A stretch of DNA of 64,000 nucleotides from Beroe forskalii (lineage: Eukaryota > Ctenophora > Nuda > Beroida > Beroidae): assembly GCA_011033025.1 (NCBI GenBank), contig WFMF01000472.1, positions 62,001 through 126,000 on the forward strand, in the 5' to 3' direction. Made by a program: the position numbers and the translations under genes. The notes below the pieces were generated by a model, which did not search any database, was not told where the DNA came from, and worked only from the letters and a program-made list of their open reading frames with translations. Positions 37,201 to 49,200 of this stretch are shown piece after piece (positions within the stretch are counted from its first letter, which is position 1; the number at the start of each line of letters is the position of its first letter).

Positions 37201-40200
37201 CGAGAGTGGACACAAAAAAAATAAGTCGAAAAAAATAAGTCGAAAAAAATAAATCGAAAAAAATAACTCGAAAAAAATAACTCGAAAAAAATAACTCGAA
37301 AAAAATAAGTTGAAAAAAATAAATCGAAAAAAATAACTTGAAAAAAATAACTCGAAAAAAATAAGTCGAAAAAAATTCATCGAAAAAAATAACTTGAAAA
37401 AATAACTCTTTATAAAAAATAAATTCTCAGTTCACAGCTCAATATAGGTTGCTAAACAAGTATATCCTTGTGTGGCTCGCGCGGCGCGCTTCCCCAGCAG
37501 CGCGCTTCCCCTGTGTGTCCCGTAGGGAAGCGCGCGGCGCGTACACACATCTATGCGGGCTTAGGAGACTCGCTTGCTAAACACATATATCCTCTAAGAA
37601 TGTTACCCTACCCTCGCGCGCAGTGTTCCCCTAACCAGGGGTTCCCCTGCTGCGCCGCGCACTCCGTATGCGTAACCAGGGTCTTGGTTTAGGTTAGGGC
37701 AACGCGCGGTGCAACGTTCCACATTTGGACGCGGTCACTTTGCGCTCTCGCCATCCAGTCAGGAGAAATAAACGGACTTAATAAAACGTCCGTCGACATA
37801 AATCCCTGTTCGCATTGCAATTGCACGGCACGCTTCCCCATAGGAAAGCGCTTCTTCTACATTGGTACCAATGGTGATTGCTGAAATGGCACCAATGGTG
37901 CACCCTATCTCCATTGGTACCATTGGTGAACGCCATTGGATGCCAATGGTACCATTTAAATGGAGCCAATGGCGCCATTAAGACGCGATACTAAAGTCGA
38001 GATCACCATTAGAGGGTAGAAGCACCAATGGCACCAATGGTGCCATTGGCGACAATGATGCCATTGGTGCCAATGGTACCAATGGTACCGATATAATTTT
38101 TTCGATTTATTTTTTTCGATTTATTTTTTTCGATTTATTTTTTCGACTTATTTTTTTCGACTTATTTTTTTCGACTTATTTTTTTTCGATTTATTTTTTC
38201 GAGTTATTTTTTTTCGAGTTATTTTTTTCGAGTTATTTTTTTCGAGTTATTTTTTCGAGTTATTTTTTTCGGGTTATTTTTTTCGACTTATTTTTTTCGA
38301 GTTATTTTTTTCGAGTTATTTTTTCGAGTTATTTTTTTCGAGTTATTTTTTTCGAGTTATTTTTTCGAGTTATTTTTTTTCGACTTATTTTTTTCGACTT
38401 ATTTTTTTCGACTTATTTTTTTCGACTTATTTTTTTCAACATGTTTTTTCGACTAGTTTTTTTCGATAGTAATGGGTCGGGCAATGTCAGAAAAAGAAGC
38501 CCTTAAGTTTATAGTGTTTCTGAGTGATGCTTTCTTAAAGAGCGCCCTATTCTGCGCTTGCCAGACGTTGTCTGCCCCATATTTTTTTTCAAAGCGAGGG
38601 GGCCAGGCAACGCCTGGCAATTCTGCGCCGCGTGCATGTGTGCACTGCGCCAGTGCGCTGTCGTTTGTTCTTTTTTCGGCCGATGACACTGATGACAGGC
38701 TCGTGAGGATCAGCGCCGCACTGGCGTCAGCGGCTTACTCAAACAAGATAACCCTCTTCTGCGCGCGGCGCACGCCGATCGGCGCGGGCGTTAGCACCTG
38801 GTTTGGTGAAGTCAGTGGGTCATTCAACGTACGACAATTTTGCGAAGCCCGCATAGGTGTGCGTACGCGCGCAGCGCTTTCCTACGGGGAAGCGCCCCGC
38901 GCAATGCGAACACAGAACAGGGATATACGTGTTTAGCAAGCGAGCCTCCCTTTTCCTAAGCCCGCATATAGGTGTGTGTGGCAAGTTTCCCATGCCATAC
39001 TGAACTGTGAATTTATTCGACGGGCAATGTCCGTCGCGTCCCTTTCTCCAGACTTGTTGTTGGACAAGTGACGTCCAAATGTGGAACGTTGCGCCGCGCG
39101 CGCGAGGGTAGGGTCGACGGGCGATGTCCGTCCCTTTCTTCTGACTTGTTGTTGCGTCCCTTTCTTCTGACTTGTTGTCGCGGAAGGCGCAAAGTGACGT
39201 CCAAATGTGGAACGTTGCGCCGCGCGCGCGAGGGTAGGGTAACATCCTACGAGGGTAGGGTAACATCCTACGATGAATTTATTTTTTTCGATTAATTTTT
39301 TTCAAGTTATTTTTTTCGATTTATTTTTTTCAACTTATTTTTTTCGAGTTATTTTTTTCGAGTTATTTTTTCGAGTTATTTTTTTCGAGTTATTTTTTTC
39401 AAGTTATTTTTTTCGATTTATTTTTTTCAACTTATTTTTTTGTGTCCACTCTCGGACACCATACCAGAACATAATTACTGAGTTTCAAGGGTTTTCCTCA
39501 AACACTGTACAGGAGGAGATAGATTTTCGGCAGTAATTACAGGCGAAATCACGATGCGAAAAATTCATAACTTCGGCTAGGAACAATATTTTTGATGTGG
39601 TAAAAACCTACTGGTAGCTTGCCCGTTCTCCTCGATGAGAAACAAAAAAAACAGGAGATCGACCTCAGACCGTGCTACGCGGTAGGAAATGCGCACTGCC
39701 CACGTCATACCAAACAACGAAACAAAACGGTCAAAAGAGGGCAGAGCCTTACCTTTGTTCTGATTCCACCCAAAGAGAGAACTTGTCGAGGAATTCAGAG
39801 AATGTCATACCGTCGTTGCCCCCTCTGGGGTCCAGGATGATAAGGAGACGACGCAGTTGCTCGTCTGCCTGAGATAGAGGAGAGGAACGAGGTTATAATT
39901 ATGAAAGTATGAATTAAAACCAATTCAATTTTAAAGCTCTGCAGATGCTGCCGGCTCGCCGAGACGAAGTCCAGGCGGTTGCACAGCTCGACCTCCAAGG
40001 CATCATGAGAATGTTATATAACGCTCGGAGAGTGTTACGGGTGTGGTAAATACCGGACACTATCCGTCATTGTACATGGAATATTCTCTTCATTCAAGCT
40101 GGAATCTGCATGTGCTGTCTATTCTTTTCCCAAGCGCTAATTTGGCAACAATGGGCAATCTTCTTTTGAACTTGCAGCTTCATAGTATTGAAGTTCCACA

Positions 40201-43200
40201 ATATAAACATTTCGTTTGAGCAATTCTGCAAAATTTCCATCATATTACCGCAGGAGCCTGATGGTAAATTCTTTAAGTTTTATGCTTTGATTTCACAACT
40301 CCAAAATTGAAATAATAGATTGTAGCTATAAGAGGTGTTTGGAAGCATCGTTAGTATGTTTCAACTTAGCATTTTGATTGCATCTACGATGGCAGGAGCT
40401 TAGTTTAGCATAATTAAAATTCAAGCTTTCAAGAATCATTTAAATTCATGCCTTTAACGTGTACTGTGCGACAATTACAACTTTACAAGACCCTTTGAAG
40501 CTTTGAAACCAAATTATTATGAAAGTCACTGATGCTGCAGTAACTTTAAACATCATTAAAATCGTTGCACCTGTTGCGCTCGGAAAACAGCACAGTAGGG
40601 TCAATGACCACTCCTCTCAACAGTACAATAATACCAAAGATGGGCAAAGGGTACATTTCATGATCGCACAATTCGGGCAACATAACGATATATTTCTCTG
40701 ATCGCCTCTCCATCGGTTCCGACAATTTTTTGCTGCCGCATATATCATATAAAGCTGCCTTCAAAAAATCATTTTAAGATTGTCAGGACCATTTGATTGT
40801 ACATTTTAGTAATTAAGTATGTCGTTGTTGGCACTCAGCCAGCAAGGTAGCTTCGGTTATGGTGCTATAAGTACTACTGATGATGACGTAACAATCAAGG
40901 AAGAGACTGCTACTCAGACCAGCAGAGGCCGGTCATCTTGGCGCCACTTGACAGGTCTTACAACCAAAGTGTCCAACCCCCTGGCTACACTCTCATGGCA
41001 ACGGTGAGTAGACAGCAGTCATCACTGTACTCGGGGGCTGTGTTTTCCTTCAGCTGATCTGATTGTGCCTTGACCCATTTGCTCATTGCTCAAACACCTG
41101 CTATTGCTCGACATATTAAGATATTTCATATTATATTCGTTTACGAGTGTGAAATACAAGAAGTCTCAACTCTCATTCTGACATTCTATGAACTATGAAG
41201 TATGAACTTATGAGAGTTTCACTGAGTCCTCAATCTAAAATCTATTTGTAATCTACAATTCCATGCTACGCCCGAGATAGATGGAGCATCTAATTATAAA
41301 TCTAGACTATGAAACAATAAACATTACACAATACACATCGGTACCTCAATCAGCCACAAAAAATCAGCATGTTCTATCATTGACTGTGCAAATATCACAT
41401 ATTATGGTTCATTGAAACCGCAAAAACACTGAACGCATATGCCCTACAGTATAATGCCCTACAGTATAATGCAAACTTCTAAGGAGGTTTACGCAGTGCT
41501 CCTTTATACCCATTTTGCACGCTAAACAGTTACACTTTAAAAAAAGTGCAACTACAGTGCCAAAAAGTGTAACTCCAGTTGATATGAAAACCATTATGCC
41601 CTAGTGTTTTTTAAAACGTAACCTTATTATAGCTTTATAGGGGGAGAGGTGTTAAAAATGAACACTGGAGTGACAAACTGCAGATTTCATATCTGAAGGA
41701 TACAGTAGCTGCACTTATTACAAAAGCTCAAATACTAAACAAGCCAATAACACTACATATTCTCATATTCTTGATTGAATTATACATGATTACGGGACAG
41801 AGCCTTAAGTCCTATGGGACACACTCAAGCCGTCCCTAGAGGATTTCACGGAGGTATCCCTCGCTCCGGTCACAGAAGGAGGGGCTCGACCCCGCCGCTG
41901 GGCCACGAACGCCATCCTGTCACGGCAGGGTGGCAACGGGGAGGAACGGGACTCTCGTCCCATACGGGTGCCTGAGAGCACGAAAGCGCTTGCCTCGGCT
42001 AGTAGCTTCCTCTTCTGGGCGCCGCCTGGGCCCTCGCAGGCCCATCCACCTTTTAGTAGCATACATAATTACGAAATATATACCTACGTATTGTCGTTGC
42101 ATTATCCGGTTGTGTGTTTTTGTGTGTTATTATGCCCTCACGCTTCTCGCTCGGTGCATAATATCGCGGTTTGCAATTTTTGCCAGTTACAAAACTTCTC
42201 ATTGTAAATTCTAAGTTCTAGCATTATCCCATATGGGCCATTATCCCATGTTGGCCAAACACAAGAACACAGCAGTTAATCGCTGCACTTTTCAGGCTCT
42301 CATTGAAGTTGTTGAACCAAGACGCGACTCAGAAGATGATTCTTAACGATGTATCAGGAGCAGTAGTCAGGGGTGAGATAGTGGCAATACTCGGGCCCAG
42401 TGGCGCAGGTACAACTATCACTTTGATTCTTCATTGTTCAAAGATAACTTTTTTAAATTTTTGAATAGAAACCGATCAAATATTACACTATTATAAAATT
42501 CAATCTCTTAAGCTCTTAATAATAAAAATCTTAAAATCTAAGTGCCAGTTAGATTTTCCGACAACATAATATGCCGATTTGAACTATGTTTATTACTTGA
42601 CATCTGATTTCCGTTCATCACGAGCGGTGGCACTGCTCAAGACTAATAACACTCCATATTATGACATCTTTAAGTATATATGGGGTTGAGGAATGAGAGG
42701 GACATGGGTAATGCCGACGCCACTGTCCTTATAACCCAGGATAATCAGACGAAATTAGCAGATTACTGATTACTGGCTCCTGTAGATCCCTGAGTAATTA
42801 ACTAAAGATGTTAGGGGTGCCTGCCTATTTAGCAACGCCACTGAGGATACACCCCGGTTAATCAATGATTATTACTTTATTATCGTGTAACGTAATCTGG
42901 TGGTAGGCAGCCTATAATCGAGCCCGGGGTCCTCGATACAAGACGATAGATCAGGCTCTGTTAGAGAGGGTAATTTGCATTTCACACTGTCCCGGGTGTC
43001 CTGCACCGTGGTGCTTAGTAAGTTAGTAGGATGCCTCATGACACAACCACACTCCGAATGGCTGCACAGAGTACTTGATAATCATCTTAAATAACGTTAG
43101 AATTTCACAACGTTAGAATTCGAGCATGTGCATCATGACGGAAATTTCTATTGAAAATCAGAGACATATTTCACGAATTCTGCCAGGTAAAACAACCTTG

Positions 43201-46200
43201 CTGGATGCCCTGTTCGGCACACTACCCAAGAACAGCCTGCTGACTGGACAGATCAGGAACTGGCCGATAGACCGGGACCTCGTACAGGACCTCAAGTCAG
43301 ACATCCTGGCGCCCGACATAATGACAGCCTCCCAGCGGATGAGGAGGAGGGAGCGAGAGGAAGAGGAGGGGAGTGTGGTGGCGTACATCCCGCAAAACGA
43401 CCTCTTTTTTGAGACCCTCACTCTCGGGGAACACCTCAATTTTCAGGTGATGATTGGAAGTTTTCGCCAAGAGAGATTTTTTAACTTCTCAAAATCAAAA
43501 ATCTATGATCTTTCAAAATGCTTCATTTTATACGGATATATTCACTCACCGAGTAACACCAACCTGCATTTCAATTAGCCATCATTGGAGTTTCTACACT
43601 GAACAACTTGTACTACTGACATCGTGATGCACACTGTACATACATCTATACATGTATACATAGTTTGACCACGCAATTTTCAAATCATTTGTATGAGATA
43701 CAAGTTGAATAACGTGTACCTATATTGTGGAAGGAGCAAACACATTTTATCTCTATTTTGAAGGTATTACTTCTAATCTGGCTGTATGAGGCGATGAAAG
43801 CTGCAGCAGGCCATGCCAGGAATCAAGAGAATTTAAGTGTGATCAAGCCAGTGGCGGTCGGCGGGTTATTTAGGATGTATACTCCTTACTTTATTCGTCC
43901 AAAACTTCGAGCTGCAATAGGCAACTCCTCATTTAACCCTGAACCCTCCTGCACAGTTTCCTGTTCGCTCAGCTGAGTGAACCTTGTGGCTGCGTACTGC
44001 GTAGGTGACAACTCTCATCCTAAAAGCACGATATATGCAGGGCCGGGAATCCTTAAATTAACAACCATCTTTTCGATTGAAAGTTCGATGCCGTAAACAC
44101 TGCGCTACCTGGTCACTCTAGCAGAGGTACCAACAACCTGTCAGTGTGATAATAAATCTCCATTCTCCCTGCTTCCGACGGTAGCATTTTAATTTAAAGT
44201 AAACATAACTAATCTATGATTTCTTCTTTTCTGACGGTAACTTGATACTTAAGTAATATTATCCCTGTACGAGAACTATTGCGTCAATGAAAAACTTTGG
44301 TGTGCCATGTCGTTGCGGCCTTTGCTTACTTTTTCTTTTGCTTTTTGGGAATGTGATGATTCGTTTGAAAAACTAAAAAGAACTAGTTCATACTTAGTAG
44401 ATTATCTACAGGAAATTTCAAGTGTTATCATTGAACTTCAGTGCCAAATAAGCAAATAGAATGATATGTTGATATCTTTTTCGGTGTTTTAATCAGCTTT
44501 CAGAAAAATTCATTTTAAAAAAAATCTCAAAAATACGTACACGGGGAGGTTGCCTTATGAGCGTCTTAATCTGGGAAAAGTCACAATTTCCGAACCCCCC
44601 ATTTATTTGTCACAAGAGAGTATTATATATTATCGGACATTCATTTTAACCAACAAACCACAGCACAGATGACCACCTATTTTTAGTAACATACTCGTGA
44701 GGTAGAATATTCTCGCCAATGTCGGAGTGCTGCAACGTTCAACAAGAAGCAGACGTTGATCTAGCAAAATATGTCCTCAAAGCCTTCCTTAAAAACAAAT
44801 ACCCGGCCCCCATTCCCTTCTCCAACTTGGGCTTTCAGCCACTGGAAGATGTCCCTAGGTTTACAGTCTTCGACAAGAACCAGGCAAGAAGGGCCCATGA
44901 AACGGCTGAGAAGCTTGCTGAAGCTGGCTGTGAAACGTTGATTACGGCACTGTCCGATCTGAAAAACCGACATCCGGGCAGCTTTTATGCGGATTATTTG
45001 GCCAGGATAGCCCTCTTTAAATGTCCAAAAACAAAGTTCTTTCCTCTGCCTCCTGCCCACCAAACTCTGGAAAAGATCATGTTCGCGAGGGAAAATTACA
45101 GTCTAAGGTCTATTATTTTTAGGCAGCGCTATTATACTTATACTGAACATAGCTTCCGAGAGAACCAGCTCGATTGGTGGCGAGAGGACCCTGGGCTCTC
45201 CGAGCATCACTACAACTGGCACCTCTACTATCCAATCAGTGAAGAGCTGAGGATGCCAAGACAAGGCGAGTTGTTTGCTTACATGCATCAGCAAATGCTT
45301 GCAAGGTACAACTGTGAGAGACTGGCGTTAGAGCTGTCTCCAGTAGTCCCTTACGGACCTGGGATGGGATGGGAGGCTCCTCTACGAGAAGGCTACGACC
45401 CAAACCTTGAAGGCTACTCCTCCCGGTGTGCAAACATGAGCATCCCAAACTCAACGAATACTGGATCTCGTCACATTGTGTCCAGTGATATGGGCGTCAA
45501 CAAGGATAGACTGCTCACTGGAATCGCTCAAGGCTACTTGGATAAGCCAAGTGGTGAACGCGTGCCCTTGACGATGACCGACCTAAGCTGCACCGTTGAG
45601 GCCAATAATGGTTCAGTAAACCGAAGCTTCTATGGAAACATACACAATGACGGCCATGAGGTTTTTGGTTGTATAAACGATCCTAACGGACGCTGCAACA
45701 TTAACCCAGGACCCATGTCTAATATCCTGACCGCTGCTAAGGATCCCGTATTTTACAGATGGCATAAGTTCATTGACTCTTTCTATGAGTCCTACAGGAA
45801 AACATTAACCTCTTATACCGGGTGGGCCAAAAAGAACGTTACAAAAGTAACGCGCTGTAACTGTGCTTGAGTTTCTTAGTGAAACTTTGGGATGTCATAG
45901 GTATGTACGATACAATTTTGCAATTTGAAATGTCTACCTCAAATAATGCCCGAGTTATTAATGAAAAACCGGTTTATTTATATCTCAGCTTCTGAGACTC
46001 AAAATGTTAGCTACTCCAGGCTCAAAAACCTCGGAGATATGCGCCTTTTGTATCGCAAAAGTGTACATAAAGCCGAATTAAAGGGCACTATGCAAACTTT
46101 CATAGTTTTACATGTCCAAATATGGAGATAAGCACGGTGTTTGTTTACATTTCATCTGCAGAGTGTGTAAACGTATACACTTTTTTGCGATACAAAAAAG

Positions 46201-49200
46201 GTGCATATCTCCGAGGTTTTTGAGCTATCTTGATGAAACTTTCAGGATATTACGGGCAATATGTGGGCAATATGATCCTGGAGTAGCTAACATTTTTGAG
46301 TCTCAGAGGCAAATAAACCGATTTTTCGTTGATAACTCATTTTTTAGGTAGACATTTCAAATTTTTGGTGCAAAATTGTATCACTAACCTTCTTTTGGCC
46401 CACCCTGTGAAAATCTACGGATGGAGGGCATTGAGCTGAGAAAAGTGGTTGTAAAAAGTAAACGCAGCATTGAGACAGAACCAAATCAACTCTTTACGAA
46501 GATGATAAGAAAATGCCACCTGGTCTACGTGGAAAAAGAAACCCCTGCACATGTTTATCAGTTCGTTATGGAGCATACTCCATTTAGATACGAGTTTTCT
46601 GTGTGGAACGAACGCAAGGAGCCTGCTAGAGTCGTTTTCAGGGTTTTCCTCGCTCCTTTCCGCTATAAGAATGAAAATGATCTTGATTGCCGCAGAAACG
46701 ACTTCATAGAACTGGATAGATTCGTTGAAGAAATAGGAGGAGGGGAAGAGAAGACAGTAACACGAGAAAGCAAGGACTCCTCCGTCCTCCTTCCCCCAGG
46801 AGTCACCGTGGAAGAAATACTCGCTGGAGATAAGGGCGACGGCGCTCCTTGTGGGTGTGGATGGCCAAGGAACCTGCTAATTCCCCGCGGCACACGTCAT
46901 GGGATGCGAACTCAGCTGTACGTCCTCCTTACGGACTGGAACGAAGACGCCGCTTGCCCGGAGCTCACGCAGCTCAAGGCCAGTGTTTCTTACTGCGGAA
47001 AACAAGGCTCAAAGTACCCTGACAAGAGACCCATGGGCTTCCCCTTCGATAGGCCCCTGCCTTGGAAAACATTGGATGACATGATCCTTGGAGTAAAGAA
47101 CAGCTCTGTAACTGATGTTACCATCACTAGAATGCTTGGTGATAATGAATGTGCGTTACTCTAAATTAAGCGTTTTAGGATCTTGAATTAACTAATTAAC
47201 TAAGTTCTTCATGGTCTTGGATAAACCTTTTGATCTATCATGTGATTATAATGGGGGGGGGGGCCAACGCCATTTTAGGCCATTTAGGGCCATGATTTTT
47301 TAGGGCCATTTTACGATTTTGGATATGTTGATGGCCCTAAATGGCCCTAGAATTTTTTCGCAAAAATTGGCAATTAAACCTGATTTAACATCATTTAAAC
47401 ATAACATTATTCAAATTATACCTTTATATCAGCGTTATAATTCATTGATGATTTATCAAAAACTCAAATTATAGATTTAGATAGATCTAAATTGTCAAAT
47501 ATAATTCAAATATAATCAAAACGACCCATGAAATTCTACACAAGTTCAGGTTGGCAGATCAAATATCTTGTTGGCTCAGAGCTGCTCTCTAGGAAACTGT
47601 TCAGATAATCCATTACATGTGGCTGACCAGACTTAAGCTTAAGCAAATTGATACTTCGTGTCTTCTCCCTGTTGATAATGCTTGAGTCATTGACCGACAC
47701 CATCTCCATCCTGGAATGAAAAATATGATAAATATGCGAATTCAGAATCACAATTCATTTGTTTAGGGCTTTTACTGAAAATTCTGTCATTGGATATTTT
47801 GGAATAATACTACATAATTGCATAGGATCAATTCTGAAAATAAAGAAACTCATGAAATCAGTGAAATTCACTTGGTAGTTGAATAAAATTAAAATACTTG
47901 CTCTGCAGTTCATTATCACCTAGGGTCGAAAAGCCTCATCATTATTGGGTGGGGCATTTCAATATATCTTGTAAATTTGGAACATACAAAACGAATACAA
48001 AATGAGCTTTCCAGACGAGAAAATCCTCACAGAGATACATTTGAACCAGATAGGATTTGAACTATTCAAACCAACTCAAGTAGGTAGGGTGCAACATATA
48101 AGTTAAGCCCCAGGTGAATAAGCCCTTGAGAGTAATAATGTAATAAATTACTAAACAGAATAATAGGTATATTCACAATACCCGATTGTAAATCTTATAC
48201 TAAACATTTAACATACATGAAATATTATCTTGCTGATTATGAGCATATTGCTTCATACTTTTATAGCTGTACCAACAAACCATCCTCTGAATCAACTGGA
48301 CAACAATTCACGTAATAAAGAGTCAGGAAACAGTTTTAGATTAAACAAAGATTTTCATTTAAGATAACAACAACAACAATTATTGTTGACTTTTAAACAT
48401 TATTGAAAAGTGGAATTATATCTGTGCAACAAAAATTAAACGAGACTTGTTGTCCAGGAGCTCAGACAGAATATAATATTTGTACGAAATATAGAATGTG
48501 ATTATGAAATACGATTATCTTGATAAAATTCAATCCTGGTTAATATAAAAACAATGCATACCAATACAATGGATTAAGTACAATTTTCGATTAAAAAGGC
48601 CAAATGGCTAACATCAAGGGTTCAATTATAAAATACATTATTACCCTCCCGTGGCTCAAACTCCAGTGTGATAATTATCGATATATCACTCCTTTATAGA
48701 ACTACTGTACAGTGGCGGAATAATAGAGCAGAATATCGTTGAATAAATTGTTGATTTTATGAAGGAGCACTCAAAATCTATAAAAACGTTGAATTCAGAC
48801 GAGGGTCGTCAGACCCGAGTGTGAGGGAGTAATGTTTTGTCGGGTAATAATACAATTAACAAACTCATGGATCGTGTGATATCGAAAATTGTCAAACTCG
48901 GCTAACGCCTCGTGTGATAATTTTCGATATAACACTCCCATTCGTTTGTTAATCGTACAATATAAAATAAGATTATCTTGATTAAATTCACACCTTCCTA
49001 TGTAGTTATTTTTAAAAACAATGTCATTTATTAAAATATTAGAGTATAAAAGTATAAAATTTTCAATTAAAAACATCCAATGACTCACATCGAAGTCTCT
49101 GATACAACGGTTAAAATTATAAAATACAGCAATAATATAAAATAAGATTATCTTGATTTAATTCACACTTTCATAGGTATTTACTAGTCATTTAAAAACT

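Larger units (their letters stand above)
36811..39671. mobile_element. Foldback element interrupted by a second element
   Basis: Two halves, 36811-37192 and 39480-39671, are one foldback element of the 9709-10095 family. It starts with a G-run and GGTCCGAGGTCAATTTTC and ends GATCGACCTCAGACC. It is split by the element 37193-39462 and one extra copy of a 17-bp target sequence. Confidence 0.8.

Noticed and set aside
38472..38936. 154-codon open frame in the foldback element
   Set aside because: GC-rich DNA gives long chance frames; no domain or homologous pattern was recognised, so it is only mentioned within the element.
39795..39998. Minus frame VELCNRLDFVSASRQHLQ as an upstream exon of the EF-hand gene
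   Set aside because: The donor would be weak (GTTTTA), and the exon at 61097-61243 joins 39868-39753 at the right phase and completes the EF-hand pair.
43830..44118. Functional tRNA gene
   Set aside because: The B-box region is expanded and mismatched and a paired acceptor stem is not evident; a SINE head is more likely.
45818..46409. Element in the phenoloxidase gene acting as an intron
   Set aside because: The borders start CC and end TG, no AG lies near the right border, and the nearest upstream AG leaves an in-frame stop.
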